Positions 8,986 to 18,728 of a DNA stretch of 64,000 bases are shown one piece after another. Positions within the stretch are counted from its first letter, which is position 1; each line of letters begins with the position of its first letter. A program made the translations under genes and the position numbers. This DNA comes from Maribacter aquivivus. GTDB lineage: Bacteria; Bacteroidota; Bacteroidia; Flavobacteriales; Flavobacteriaceae. Under the pieces are notes generated by a model. The model saw nothing but the letters and a program-made list of their open reading frames with translations. It did no database searches and had not been told where the DNA came from. The stretch is from the NCBI RefSeq assembly GCF_900142175.1, contig NZ_FQZX01000001.1:1116001-1180000 (forward strand), written 5' to 3'.

Positions 8986-9012
8986 TTGAAATTTTCATTT
9001 ACCTTACCTTTG
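8986..9012 (+). promoter_or_regulatory. Candidate promoter of yicC-gmk-nadD
   Basis: A TAnnTTTG element (TACCTTTG, 9005-9012) lies 21 bases before the yicC ATG. A TTG at 8986-8988 is 16 bases upstream of it, close to the 17-23 base spacing reported for flavobacterial promoters. Confidence 0.45.
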
Positions 9013-9032
9013 TCTTAATCTAAAATGTATTT

Positions 9033-9890
9033 ATGATTCAATCAATGACCGGCTTTGGAAAGCATGTAGTTCAATTACCTAATAAAAAGATTACGGTAGA
9101 AATAAAATCGCTTAATAGTAAGAGCATTGATTTAAATGCACGTATGCCTTCTAGTTATCGCGAAAAGGAATTAGAACTAAGAAAATTGGTCGCTAATTCA
9201 TTGCTTCGTGGTAAAGTAGATTTTAATTTGTATGTAGAGCTTACTGGTGATACTACTTCAACTCAAGTAAACGAAGTTGCTGTAAAACAATATATGAATC
9301 AGTTAAAAAACATTGCCGATGGCGATGATTTAAGATTGTTAGAAATGGCATTGCGTTTTCCTGATGCTATGAAGACCGATAAGGAAGATATAGATGAATC
9401 TGAATATGAGGCTATCAAAGAAGCATTACAAGGTGCTTTGGTAGAAATCAATGAGTTTAGATCTGAAGAGGGTAGTGTATTAGAAAAAGATTTTCTTGAC
9501 AGAATAACATCGTTGAAGAATTTGTTAGATGAGGTTATAAGCATTGATCCTGATAGACAAGCTACTATTCGTGAACGCCTAGAAAAAGCGGTACAAGATT
9601 TAAAAGCAGATGTAGATGAAAACAGATTTGAGCAAGAACTTATTTACTATTTAGAGAAATATGATATTACTGAAGAAAAGGTGCGCTTAGCAAATCATTT
9701 AGATTACTTCAGTAAAACATTACAGTCAGACGATAGTAATGGTAAAAAATTAGGCTTTATTTCTCAAGAAATTGGTCGTGAGATTAATACGATCGGTTCT
9801 AAAGCAAACTTTGCGCCAATGCAACAAATTGTTGTGCAAATGAAAGATGAGTTAGAAAAGATTAAAGAACAAATGTTAAACGTATTATAG
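9033..9890 (+). CDS. yicC: YicC family endoribonuclease-like protein
   Basis: This 285-residue cytoplasmic protein starts with the YicC signature MIQSMTGFGK and ends with the DUF1732-type C-terminus (ISQEIGREINTIGSKAN). YicC proteins are endoribonucleases linked to stationary-phase survival and small-RNA turnover. The length is normal for the family (about 290). It is followed with no gap by gmk, an arrangement conserved across many bacteria, which supports the assignment. Confidence 0.93.
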   Translation: MIQSMTGFGKHVVQLPNKKITVEIKSLNSKSIDLNARMPSSYREKELELRKLVANSLLRGKVDFNLYVELTGDTTSTQVNEVAVKQYMNQLKNIADGDDLRLLEMALRFPDAMKTDKEDIDESEYEAIKEALQGALVEINEFRSEEGSVLEKDFLDRITSLKNLLDEVISIDPDRQATIRERLEKAVQDLKADVDENRFEQELIYYLEKYDITEEKVRLANHLDYFSKTLQSDDSNGKKLGFISQEIGREINTIGSKANFAPMQQIVVQMKDELEKIKEQMLNVL

Positions 9891-10472
9891 ATGAAAGGTG
9901 GTAAGCTAATCATTTTTTCTGCACCATCAGGAAGTGGGAAAACAACCATTGTACGCCATTTATTGGCACAACCAGAATTAAATTTGGCTTTTTCTGTATC
10001 TGCAACTTCACGACCAAGAAGAGGTAAAGAGAAGAATAAAGAACATTATTATTTCATGTCGGTTTCTGAATTTAAAAATCATATCAAGAATGATGATTTT
10101 TTAGAGTGGGAAGAAGTTTACCGAGATAATTTTTACGGTACTTTAAAAAGTGAAGTTGAAAGACTTTGGGCAGAAGGCAAGAATGTCATTTTTGATATTG
10201 ACGTAGTTGGTGGTTTAAGAATTAAAAAGAAGTTTCCTGATCAGACCTTGGCTGTTTTTGTAAAGCCACCAAGTGTTGATGAACTTAAAATTAGACTTAA
10301 AAAGCGAAGTACCGAAAGCGAAGACAAAATAAACATGCGTATCGCCAAGGCTTCTGTAGAATTGGCAACAGCACCACAGTTCGATAAGATTATTAAGAAT
10401 TATGATCTTGATGTTGCATTACAAGAGGCTATAGATTTGGTTGCCGATTTCGTTTCAGAGGATAAAGAATAA
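9891..10472 (+). CDS. gmk: Guanylate kinase
   Basis: This 193-residue kinase converts GMP and ATP to GDP and ADP in purine nucleotide supply. The P-loop APSGSGKTT lies at residues 11-19, and the GMP-binding region has SATSRPRRGKEK and the EHYYF segment. Length and motifs are those of normal Gmk. The ATG directly abuts the yicC stop, and nadD begins 6 bases after its own stop, so the three genes form one operon. Confidence 0.96.
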   Translation: MKGGKLIIFSAPSGSGKTTIVRHLLAQPELNLAFSVSATSRPRRGKEKNKEHYYFMSVSEFKNHIKNDDFLEWEEVYRDNFYGTLKSEVERLWAEGKNVIFDIDVVGGLRIKKKFPDQTLAVFVKPPSVDELKIRLKKRSTESEDKINMRIAKASVELATAPQFDKIIKNYDLDVALQEAIDLVADFVSEDKE

Positions 10473-10478
10473 GTACGT

Positions 10479-11063
10479 ATGAAAAAGGTAGGATTATACT
10501 TTGGTACCTTTAACCCTATTCACATTGGTCATTTGGTCATAGCGAACCATATGGTAGAGTTTTCAGACTTAGATGAGGTTTGGTTTGTAGTAACGCCTCA
10601 AAGTCCGTTTAAGACCAAGAAAACGCTTCTAGACAATCACCAAAGATTTGAAATGGTGTATGAAGCTACTAAAGAATATTCGAAGTTAAAGCCAAGTAAT
10701 ATAGAGTTCAATCTTCCACAACCAAATTACACGATAAATACGCTTGTTCATTTAGGGGAGAAATACCCGCAAGGATATGATTTCTCTTTGATAATGGGGG
10801 AGGATAACTTAAAAGGACTTCATAAATGGAAGAACTATGAAGCCATCTTAGACCTTCATCATTTGTATGTATATCCAAGAATATCTGAAGGAGTAATAGA
10901 GCATCAATTTAAGGAGCATGAAAAGATTCATCGTGTAAATGCCCCTATCATGGAAATCTCTTCCACTTTTATCAGAAGAGAGCATAAAAATGGTAAAAAT
11001 ATCAAGCCTTTATTGCCGCCAGAAGTGTGGAAGTATATGGATGAAATGAATTTTTATCGCTAG
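10479..11063 (+). CDS. nadD: Nicotinate-nucleotide adenylyltransferase
   Basis: This 194-residue enzyme adenylates nicotinate mononucleotide in NAD synthesis. It shows the nucleotidyltransferase motif GTFNPIHIGH (residues 9-18) and the C-terminal ISSTFIRR motif (160-167). It is the third gene of the yicC-gmk-nadD unit. Its TAG stop overlaps the TAG stop of the opposing gene in the tetranucleotide CTAG at 11060-11063, with no terminator in between. Confidence 0.95.
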   Translation: MKKVGLYFGTFNPIHIGHLVIANHMVEFSDLDEVWFVVTPQSPFKTKKTLLDNHQRFEMVYEATKEYSKLKPSNIEFNLPQPNYTINTLVHLGEKYPQGYDFSLIMGEDNLKGLHKWKNYEAILDLHHLYVYPRISEGVIEHQFKEHEKIHRVNAPIMEISSTFIRREHKNGKNIKPLLPPEVWKYMDEMNFYR

Positions 11064-11785
11064 TCTATAGTATTCGCTTTGCGAAGATTATCTGTAGCTA
11101 AAAATACATCGCCTTTGTTGTAATACCACTTACGTACTTTAGGTATCTTAATTCCGTTTACGGTTATCATCTCAGAAAGTAGAATGTATTCTCCGTCATT
11201 TTTACTTTCATCATGAAAGAACTGATAAACCTCCATCGCATAGGTCTTAGGATCGAAATAGAAATACCAGGTATCATTACCTACTTCTTTTTCATAGGTA
11301 GCTTTTAATACTAAATATTCTTTTCCTTTAAATGTCTTTTTGATCACCTTGTCAGCTATCAATGTCCCTGGGTCTTTTAATTTCATAGGAAGCCCATATA
11401 GATACGTATAGTAGTTCTTCATCATTTTTGCACGATCACAACTAATGTTCATGCTATCTTTTATCTTCGGATAAATAGACGTACTGCCATTTAATTTTAA
11501 GGTACACTCACCATTATCTAATTCAGATTCAACCGTATAATTGTCTTTAGTAACGGTAGTTTTGAAATAATTGTCAGGTAATTTCATTTCAACGACCGTA
11601 GTACGCGGGCTACCCTTAGGGTTTTCCATTTCTATAAGCATTTTACCTTTGAAGGTAGCCCAATTGTCTTCTGGGTCATGAAATGCTATGGCTTTTTCAA
11701 GAAGTTGTTGACCGCTAATTTCTTGTGCAAAAACAAAAGTATTAGCTAATAGTGCTAAGAATAAAAAAAAGTACCTCATCATCAT
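11060..11785 (-). CDS. DUF6503-like secreted protein
   Basis: The start is placed at the first ATG of a triple-Met run (11785) instead of an in-frame TTG at 11803, giving 241 residues with a clean signal peptide ending near VFAQ. The mature part resembles the LolA/outer-membrane lipoprotein-sorting-like or DUF6503 beta-rich proteins of Bacteroidetes: alternating strands with WATFKGKMLIEM near the start and WYFYFDPKTYAMEVYQF later. Function is unknown; a periplasmic lipid- or lipoprotein-binding role is possible by fold only. It converges on nadD. Confidence 0.65.
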   Translation of the reverse strand: MMMRYFFLFLALLANTFVFAQEISGQQLLEKAIAFHDPEDNWATFKGKMLIEMENPKGSPRTTVVEMKLPDNYFKTTVTKDNYTVESELDNGECTLKLNGSTSIYPKIKDSMNISCDRAKMMKNYYTYLYGLPMKLKDPGTLIADKVIKKTFKGKEYLVLKATYEKEVGNDTWYFYFDPKTYAMEVYQFFHDESKNDGEYILLSEMITVNGIKIPKVRKWYYNKGDVFLATDNLRKANTID

Positions 11786-11808
11786 TTTAATTTGTGATGA
11801 CAAGGTAC
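11771..11808 (-). promoter_or_regulatory. Imperfect inverted repeat over the start of the DUF6503-like gene
   Basis: The arms GTACCTCATCATCA and TGATGACAAGGTAC pair at 12 of 14 positions around a 10-base spacer. The left arm contains the candidate ATG codons, so the mRNA hairpin could occlude initiation. Confidence 0.35.
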
Positions 11809-11833
11809 TTATTATTTAAGATTTTAAAAACAG

Positions 11834-14137
11834 TTACTGTTTTTTAGGCTGATCTATTGTAGCTGGTGTTATTGAACCATCGTGTTCATTATGGTATTGC
11901 TGCAATAAGTTCATTGTAGAAGTTATTAAATCTTTTGTTTCTAAAAGCAAAGAAAAGTAAAGGGTTGTGTTTTTAGGACTAGACTCTTCTGTTCTTGTTC
12001 TTGCTATCTGTGTCTGAATTTTATCAGAAACCATTGTGAATAAATCTTCTTTCTGATCTAAAACTAAACCTATTTGTTCGAAAGATTGATTAGCAAATGC
12101 TGTTTGCGTCTGATTTAAAATTTCTTCTAACTTTAAATCAATTTGTTTCAGCTCTTTTATTTGGTTGTATTTTAACTTTTTGTGATTGTTATGTACATGC
12201 TTATGGCTAACCTTACCAATGTACTCCAGTGATTGAGCAATATCAGTTAAGTATCCAAGAGCATTAATGTAGAAGTTACTGGCACCAACACTATTTTCAT
12301 CTAAATTTTTAATAAAGTAAAAGATATGGTCGCGTAGATCATCAATCTCATTTGAAAGTTTCTCGCCTTGTTTTTTATTCTTTTTTAATAAATTAACATC
12401 TTGTTTAGCAAGACCATTAATTGAGTTTGTGTAAATTTTATTTGTTCTTTTAAGAACATTTGAAATGTTTTGAGCACTTTCAATAATTACACCTTGTATA
12501 GAGCTACTTTCAGCTCTGTTTAAAGAATCTTCAGCACGTAATTCTTTTGCCTTTTTATTGTGTGAAATATAGTTTCTAGTAAGTAGTAATATCGCAAGAA
12601 GTAAAAGTATTGCTATCGCCGCACCTTTACCAAAACTAATTAAAGACAATATAACTCCAGATGCTATAAAGGCAATTATTGCTGTACCGAACCAGCCGCC
12701 AATAACATTTAGTACTCCTGCAACTCTATACACTGCGCTTTCAGCACCCCAAGCCCTATCAGCTAAAGATGTACCCATTGCAACCATAAAAGTTACATAC
12801 GTAGTTGATAATGGTAATTTATATGATGTAGCAATAGATATTAAAATACCTGCAACCATAAGGTTTACTGCAGCACGAACCATGTCAAAGGCAGGTAGTT
12901 CATGAACCTTATTTTGAGACAAAGCAATTACAGGTTTATTAAATTGATTGTCAATTTTATCTTGAAGAGATTTTGGTGTAATTGTGGTAATTAACTCAGA
13001 AGCTGATATTGCAAACCGTACTAAGCCTCTTGAAAGAAAGTTAGGTTGAAACCTTTCTTTGGTATCTTCTTGACTTGATAAATCTAAAGACGTTTTTACT
13101 ACTCTTTTAGCCTTGCTTGAAAACCAAAGCGTAAGAACCATTATCATACCCGCTATAAATAATAACAATGTAGGTGTAGGTACTTTTTTTGCTAAGATAC
13201 CCATGCTAAATTCTGATGCAGCTACACCAGATGCCATCCATGCTTCATATGATTGCCATGCAGCAATTGGTACTCCAATAAAATTAACCAAATCATTACC
13301 TGCAAAGGCTAGGGCCAACGCAAACGTACCTACTCCGATGATTAATCTATAGATATTTATTTTAGCAAATTTCATTAATAGAAAAGATACTCCTGACCAA
13401 ACTATAAAGTTTAGAAGTACTAAGATGGCTACTTTTGTTTCTAATAATTCTTTAATTGTAATACCACCAATTATATCAAAGCTTTCGCCCGCAAAAGTTG
13501 TTCCGCCTATACCTTTCATTAGTATGAAATAGGTTATAGATGATAAAGCAAATCCCCCAAAAAGAGCTCCTACCCATGTTGGTTTTTGCTCAAATTTATA
13601 TGATAAAAGTAATCTCGAAACCCATTGAACCAAAGCACCAATAGAAAATGCTACGACTACAGAGAGTAATATTCCAAATATAATTTGAATGGCTTTATCG
13701 TTATTGATGTAATTGAATACATCAGTAAAACTTCCATTATCTGCTCCAATTTTAATTAACGACATGGCTACAGCTGCACCTAAAAGCTCAAAAACTATTG
13801 AAACAGTTGTCGATGTTGGCATACCAAGGGTATTAAAGAAATCTAGCAGTAATATGTCAGTGATCATAACTGCCATAAAAATGAACATGATCTCATCAAA
13901 ATAAAATTCACTTGGATTAAAAATTCCTTTTCTCGCAACCTCCATCATACCGCTAGAAAAAAGTGCTCCTGCAGCGATACCAAAACTGGCAACGATCATT
14001 ATTGTTTTAAATGAAATGGCTTTTGAACCAATTGCTGAATTTAAAAAATTCACAGCATCATTACTTACACCCACAACAAGATCTGCTACAGCCAAAATGG
14101 CAAGTGCGATAAGCATTAAAAAATAAATATTGTCCAT
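11834..14137 (-). CDS. PiT-family inorganic phosphate transporter with C-terminal PhoU-like domain
   Basis: This 767-residue protein joins a PiT permease (about residues 1-525, 11-12 helices) to a cytoplasmic helical domain (about 550-767) that resembles PhoU/DUF47. PiT carriers import metal-phosphate with protons. The first PiT signature is seen as GVSNDAVNFLNSAIGS (residues 23-38), and the second repeat as PLSTTYVTFMVAMGTSLADR. Fused PhoU-like domains probably gate or sense transport. It lies 73 bases downstream of an OprO/P-type porin on the same strand, forming a phosphate-uptake pair. Confidence 0.9.
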   Translation of the reverse strand: MDNIYFLMLIALAILAVADLVVGVSNDAVNFLNSAIGSKAISFKTIMIVASFGIAAGALFSSGMMEVARKGIFNPSEFYFDEIMFIFMAVMITDILLLDFFNTLGMPTSTTVSIVFELLGAAVAMSLIKIGADNGSFTDVFNYINNDKAIQIIFGILLSVVVAFSIGALVQWVSRLLLSYKFEQKPTWVGALFGGFALSSITYFILMKGIGGTTFAGESFDIIGGITIKELLETKVAILVLLNFIVWSGVSFLLMKFAKINIYRLIIGVGTFALALAFAGNDLVNFIGVPIAAWQSYEAWMASGVAASEFSMGILAKKVPTPTLLLFIAGMIMVLTLWFSSKAKRVVKTSLDLSSQEDTKERFQPNFLSRGLVRFAISASELITTITPKSLQDKIDNQFNKPVIALSQNKVHELPAFDMVRAAVNLMVAGILISIATSYKLPLSTTYVTFMVAMGTSLADRAWGAESAVYRVAGVLNVIGGWFGTAIIAFIASGVILSLISFGKGAAIAILLLLAILLLTRNYISHNKKAKELRAEDSLNRAESSSIQGVIIESAQNISNVLKRTNKIYTNSINGLAKQDVNLLKKNKKQGEKLSNEIDDLRDHIFYFIKNLDENSVGASNFYINALGYLTDIAQSLEYIGKVSHKHVHNNHKKLKYNQIKELKQIDLKLEEILNQTQTAFANQSFEQIGLVLDQKEDLFTMVSDKIQTQIARTRTEESSPKNTTLYFSLLLETKDLITSTMNLLQQYHNEHDGSITPATIDQPKKQ

Positions 14138-14210
14138 ATTTTATTACTCTAAGAATTTGCAAATATCATTATCGAAAACTGCGGTAATGTTACGTAAAGG
14201 TTATTATTTG

Positions 14211-15413
14211 TTAAAAATGAATATCTACTTGTAATCTATACATTAATCCATCCAGACCAGCATCTTCAGAAAGGTAGCTTAAGTCTGTTTGTACTTTTAA
14301 TTTATGACCAACTATGTATTTTGAAAGTCCCATTGTGTATTGTGATTGCGGATTTCTACTTATTATTTCTTGATCAAGTTTAATATTTGTGAAACGACCA
14401 GAAACCTCCCAGTTATTTTTAAATAAATATCCTGTTTGCAGATTTATTCCATCTCCTACTTGTACTTCATCACCGGTAAGTGAACCATCTGAATTTATAG
14501 CAATAGCGTTATTGGCAGTTCTATGAGCATATTCACCCATAAATGAAAAACCTTTGTATTTGAACAAGGTATCTATAAACAACGTATTAATATCAGTTTC
14601 GAAAAAACCAGTGTCAGTAACCATATAGGATCCTTGATTACTTCTTGTTTTTACTGCATTTTGATTGCTGTCAAAAGTAGCGGCAATCATTAATTTTGGT
14701 GTTTGTTCTCTCTTCTGATCACTTCCTTTATACTCACCTTTACTTAAAAATTTTCCAAAAGGTAATAATTCTAAACGAGTCGTATATTGGTGACCACCTA
14801 AATTACCTGTTGTTATGTTTCTTCCTTCTCCTTGAGAGAGTGCAAAAATTTCCCTTACCAAAAATTTATCTGATAAATAGATATGGTGCCTTAACTGAAA
14901 ACCCATGTCCCTGTCAATGGTAAACGTACTATTTAACAACGAGCGGTCTACCTGCATTAAGTTACCAGATGAAATTACACGTTCTATATTTCCTGGTAAC
15001 TTGGTTTGCCCAAACCATAGCACAAAATTTTGATAAAAATTCCACTTTACTACGGCATCCAAAATATATCGTGGTGCGTTACTAGTAAATTCTGAAGCAC
15101 CTGAAATATCTCGGTTCGAAAGTCCGAGCTCTATTTTATATATTAATTTAGGGGAATAGGCAAAGCCATCAAACTTAAGTCTTGCCCTTCTTACTAGAAA
15201 ATTTTGTTCGGGGTTGGTTAAGCTACCATCAATTGCATCCCAATTGCTTGTTGCAAGTATTTGCATTCTGGCACCTACCTTCATAGTCCAGGAGCTGTCT
15301 TTTCCAACTAGGTTTAATAAGCCTTTACCAAATGAGGGAGCGTTTGTTTCTTGGCTTAAAGCACCAAATGAAAAGATTAAAAATAGGCATACCAAAGGGA
15401 AGCTGATTTTCAT
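14211..15413 (-). CDS. Phosphate-selective porin O/P family protein
   Basis: The ATG at 15413 is chosen over an in-frame TTG at 15440, because it puts a standard signal peptide (MKISFPLVCLFLIFSFGALSQ) at the N-terminus; the product is 400 residues. The body is a 16-18-stranded beta-barrel type (Pfam PF07396), with NFLVRRARLKFDGFAYSPKLIY near the start and a terminal aromatic strand ending in HF. OprO/OprP porins pass phosphate or polyphosphate across the outer membrane. The downstream PiT gene strongly supports phosphate as cargo. Confidence 0.86.
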   Translation of the reverse strand: MKISFPLVCLFLIFSFGALSQETNAPSFGKGLLNLVGKDSSWTMKVGARMQILATSNWDAIDGSLTNPEQNFLVRRARLKFDGFAYSPKLIYKIELGLSNRDISGASEFTSNAPRYILDAVVKWNFYQNFVLWFGQTKLPGNIERVISSGNLMQVDRSLLNSTFTIDRDMGFQLRHHIYLSDKFLVREIFALSQGEGRNITTGNLGGHQYTTRLELLPFGKFLSKGEYKGSDQKREQTPKLMIAATFDSNQNAVKTRSNQGSYMVTDTGFFETDINTLFIDTLFKYKGFSFMGEYAHRTANNAIAINSDGSLTGDEVQVGDGINLQTGYLFKNNWEVSGRFTNIKLDQEIISRNPQSQYTMGLSKYIVGHKLKVQTDLSYLSEDAGLDGLMYRLQVDIHF

Positions 15414-15736
15414 CAAGTTATTAGTTTTTGTCGACTGCAAAAGTCTTGAATGTAAGTTAAATTAATGTATACTTAATATTAATTTTTAATATAATTGGTT
15501 AATACTGATTACTAGGTAGATATTTTTTGTGTGAATTTTTACAACAAAAAAAAGCCACCTTAGAAAAGGTAGCTTTAAGATTTCAAAACTTAGTCGACAA
15601 AAACTAATAGTGAGAGAAATCTGATTGTCTAATGATGCTGACAAAAATCACAATTATTCATTGTTTAAATGTCATGCTAACATTAAGTAATGTTTAATTT
15701 TTTTAAGTGTAATTATAAATTGAAAAGTATGCTTAG
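15414..15736. other. Intergenic region between porin and regulatory-domain protein genes
   Basis: This 323-base stretch holds the upstream region of the porin gene and, at 15545-15577, a minus-strand terminator. No exact TAnnTTTG element or other gene was recognised. Confidence 0.5.
15545..15577 (-). terminator. Intrinsic terminator on the minus strand
   Basis: A stem of 11 positions (AAAGCCACCTT against AAGGTAGCTTT, one mismatch) with a 4-base loop is followed on the minus strand by a run of nine T. It lies about 160 bases downstream of the gene at 15737-16081. Confidence 0.7.
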
Positions 15737-16081
15737 CTATTTAGAAGCTGTTAAGCTTGCCATGTCTATGGTTTTAGCTTTTAGACTAGCTTGTATGACA
15801 CTTGTTTTTCCAATAGCAACAATAATAGGAAGCTCAATAGTTTCATAGCCTACAAATCTAACAACTATGTTATATGAACCTGGAGTAAGGTTATCAAACT
15901 CAAAATTTCCTCTAAAGTTGGTACGCGTGGTTAATTCGGTATTTTCGATAGAAACAGTAGCCATTAATAAAGGCTCGTTAAATTGTTCGCCATCTAAAAT
16001 ATTTCCTTGAATAGCACTTGTTTCTTGCCCAAAAGTAAAAGAGCAAACCATTATAGTAAAAATGTAAATTAGATGTTTCAT
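15737..16081 (-). CDS. Secreted carboxypeptidase-regulatory-like (CNA_B/CarbopepD_reg_2) domain protein
   Basis: This is a 114-residue protein with a signal peptide (cleavage near FGQ) followed by a single beta-sandwich domain like that preceding TonB-dependent receptors: IQGNILDG, LLMATVSIENT, TRTNFRGNFEFDNL and YNIVVRFVGYET. It is free-standing, with no receptor gene fused or adjacent. Its role is unknown; a periplasmic or surface binding module is the simplest guess. Confidence 0.75.
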   Translation of the reverse strand: MKHLIYIFTIMVCSFTFGQETSAIQGNILDGEQFNEPLLMATVSIENTELTTRTNFRGNFEFDNLTPGSYNIVVRFVGYETIELPIIVAIGKTSVIQASLKAKTIDMASLTASK

Positions 16082-16260
16082 GTAAGCTTTTAATTTCTTC
16101 TACAAAGAAACTATAGCTAGGTTAAGTTAATGTTAGGTGCGGATTATTAAAGTATGTATTAATTGTTAACATATCGTTTTGTAAAATGCTAAAATTGATT
16201 TTAGGGGCTCTACAATGAGATATCAAAAATGTATCTTGCAGGCTTTAAAAACGGATTAAC

Positions 16261-17604
16261 ATGAATTGGGAGCAATTACTTTCTTTACGAAGACAAGGCG
16301 ATAAAAATAAACGTTTGCGAAATGAACAAGATGAAACCCGTTTGGGATTTGATGTTGATTATGATCGTATCATATTTTCATCGGCTTTTAGAAGTCTTCA
16401 AGATAAGACCCAGGTTATACCGCTTTCAAAAACCGATTTCGTACATACTAGATTAACCCATAGTCTTGAGGTTTCTGTTGTGGGTAGAAGTTTAGGTAGA
16501 TTGGCAGGAAAAAAAATTATAGAGAAACACCCATATTTAAAAGAAGTACACGGCTATCAATTCAATGATTTTGGTGGTATTGTCGCGGCAGCAGCTTTGG
16601 CACATGATATTGGTAATCCACCTTTTGGGCACAGTGGTGAAAAAGCAATCGGTGAATATTTTAAAACAGGAAACGGATTCAAATTTAAGGACCTGCTTTC
16701 TGAAGTTGAATACCAAGATATTATTGATTTTGAAGGTAATGCAAACGGATTTCGATTAATGACACAAGATAGGGCAGGGGTTTCTGGCGGTCTTCGTCTT
16801 AGTTATGCTACGTTGGGTGCGTTCATGAAATACCCGAAAGAATCGTTACCTAAAAAACCAAGCAACCACATTTGTGATAAGAAATTTGGATTTTTTCAGA
16901 GTGAAAAGCACATTTTTGACGAAGTAGCACAAGATTTAGGATTGCCAACAAGAAGTAATAACGGTACTATTTCTTATGATAGGCATCCATTGACATTTTT
17001 GGTAGAAGCTGCAGATGACATTTGTTACACTATTATAGATTTTGAAGACGGCATTAACCTAGGTCTTATTTCTGAAGATTATGCCTTGGAATACCTAATA
17101 AAACTAGTTAAAGACACCATAAATACCAAGAAGTATAATTCTTTGGAGTATATGGAAGATAGACTTAGTTACTTGCGGGCTTTAGCCATTAATACGCTAA
17201 TACAAGATGCTGTTTCTATATTTGTTGAGAATGAAGAAAGCATCTTAAATGGCACTTTTGAAGTCTCTTTATTAGATAAAAGCGGATTTAAAGCCCAAAT
17301 CGAAGATATCATTAGCCTAAGTGTTCAGAAAATATATCAATCTCAAGAAGTCGTTGAAAAAGAGATAGCCGGCTATACCATTATTTCTGATATTTTAGAT
17401 GTTTACATTGATGCTTTGATTGGTAAAAAGAATAACAAAGCTTCTAATTACCACAAACTTATTTTAAGAACCTTACCAGGGTTTTATCAAGAAACAAATA
17501 CATCGCTTTATCAAATTGTATTGAATACATGTTGTTACGTTGCAAGTCTATCTGATAGTGCTGCAGTGCATATTCACAATAAGATTAAAGGAAAAACGCT
17601 TTAG
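16261..17604 (+). CDS. dgt: Deoxyguanosinetriphosphate triphosphohydrolase (dGTPase)
   Basis: This 447-residue HD-domain enzyme cleaves dGTP (or other dNTPs) to the nucleoside and tripolyphosphate. Metal ligands are visible at H67 in TRLTHSLEV, H115-D116 in AHDIGNPPFGHSGE, and an acidic ADD segment in FLVEAADDICYTI. The length matches dGTPase families. It is a single gene, and its TAG stop overlaps the opposing DUF3078 stop in the bases TTAG at 17601-17604. Confidence 0.93.
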   Translation: MNWEQLLSLRRQGDKNKRLRNEQDETRLGFDVDYDRIIFSSAFRSLQDKTQVIPLSKTDFVHTRLTHSLEVSVVGRSLGRLAGKKIIEKHPYLKEVHGYQFNDFGGIVAAAALAHDIGNPPFGHSGEKAIGEYFKTGNGFKFKDLLSEVEYQDIIDFEGNANGFRLMTQDRAGVSGGLRLSYATLGAFMKYPKESLPKKPSNHICDKKFGFFQSEKHIFDEVAQDLGLPTRSNNGTISYDRHPLTFLVEAADDICYTIIDFEDGINLGLISEDYALEYLIKLVKDTINTKKYNSLEYMEDRLSYLRALAINTLIQDAVSIFVENEESILNGTFEVSLLDKSGFKAQIEDIISLSVQKIYQSQEVVEKEIAGYTIISDILDVYIDALIGKKNNKASNYHKLILRTLPGFYQETNTSLYQIVLNTCCYVASLSDSAAVHIHNKIKGKTL

Positions 17605-18728
17605 AAGCCGTAAAGAATACCTACGCCCAGTACTTGTTTGAACTGTATTTTTGGAACACCAGGGTTTATGATGGTACCGTTATCGTTTTTGACAATATCA
17701 AAAAGAATATCGTCATCATAAATCATTTGTGTACCTAAACTTGTACTTATAAATTTATTCACCTTCATGTTAATGGTAAGTTCCCAATCAACATCAATAT
17801 TTCCAAAACTTTTTATATAATCAGAATAAAGATTAAGCCTGCTTTTTAATTCTATATTATCTGCAACGGTATAATTGAAATTGTTGGTAATAAGTATACC
17901 AATCTCCAATAAATGATTCTCGCCAGGTGTAATTACATTACCATCTGCATCTAAAATGGCTTCTTGAACACCAAACGATCCATTGTCAGCTAAATCTTGA
18001 TCTAGTACAAAGGTTGATTTTTGAGTTAATGGAGATAGGTAAAGGTTGAATTTTTCATCTTTACTGATATACGATGTACCCGCACCAAATAGTAAATAAC
18101 CAGGTGCCATAAATCTTGAAATAGGTGTATCTCTATCAGGGTATTTGTAACCGTTAGAGAATTGTGTATTAAAGTTTAATTGTACGGAATAGAACCATCT
18201 ACTATCATTATCTTTCTTAAAACCTAAGTTAGAACTTAAACGAATTACATCTTCCGTTTTTCTAAGTTTTTGGCCTTCTTGAGCATTTAATCCGTAACGT
18301 AATTCTAGATTATTATCCCATTGAAAATTGCTAAACTTATATTTTCGTGCAAATTTTAAAAATCCCAAACCACTAATAGCATTATCACCACCCGCATTCC
18401 AATTTACAAAGGCAACTTCACTAATATTGATACCAAAGCTATTTTCTGTTTCCCAAAATGACGGTACTCTAAATCGTTGAAAACCTTTTTGCAGGGTTTT
18501 TGTTTTTTTGAAGTCAATTTTGGGTATTTGTAGGTTTACGTCTTTTCTAGGGGAATAAATTTTATCTACCGTTCTACGAATTACAATAGTATCTACTGCG
18601 ACACTGTCTACAGTAACACTATCTACAATAATAGGTGCCGGTATGGTATCTTGACCAAAAGAAAATGACATTACCAAAAGAAGTAACGGAAGTAAAAATT
18701 TAAGCGATTTTGAAGCCATTATTTTCAT
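17601..18728 (-). CDS. DUF3078 outer-membrane protein
   Basis: The 375-residue protein has a signal peptide (cleavage after SFG-Q) and then about 70 residues rich in V, D and I (TIPAPIIVDSVTVDSVAVD). A DUF3078 beta-barrel-like domain follows, with WETENSFGINISEVAFVNWNAGG (shown here only in part as WNAGG), ELRYGLN and a C-terminal GVGILYGF. This family is found in Bacteroidetes and is probably an outer-membrane barrel of unknown cargo. Its ATG overlaps the dxs stop by 4 bases (ATGA, 18725-18728), so it is translationally coupled to dxs. Confidence 0.8.
   Translation of the reverse strand: MKIMASKSLKFLLPLLLLVMSFSFGQDTIPAPIIVDSVTVDSVAVDTIVIRRTVDKIYSPRKDVNLQIPKIDFKKTKTLQKGFQRFRVPSFWETENSFGINISEVAFVNWNAGGDNAISGLGFLKFARKYKFSNFQWDNNLELRYGLNAQEGQKLRKTEDVIRLSSNLGFKKDNDSRWFYSVQLNFNTQFSNGYKYPDRDTPISRFMAPGYLLFGAGTSYISKDEKFNLYLSPLTQKSTFVLDQDLADNGSFGVQEAILDADGNVITPGENHLLEIGILITNNFNYTVADNIELKSRLNLYSDYIKSFGNIDVDWELTINMKVNKFISTSLGTQMIYDDDILFDIVKNDNGTIINPGVPKIQFKQVLGVGILYGF

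Noticed and set aside
15105..15128. tRNA T-arm-like sequence (CTCGG, TTCGAAA loop, CCGAG)
   Set aside because: It lies inside the porin coding sequence, and no acceptor, D or anticodon arms are found around it.
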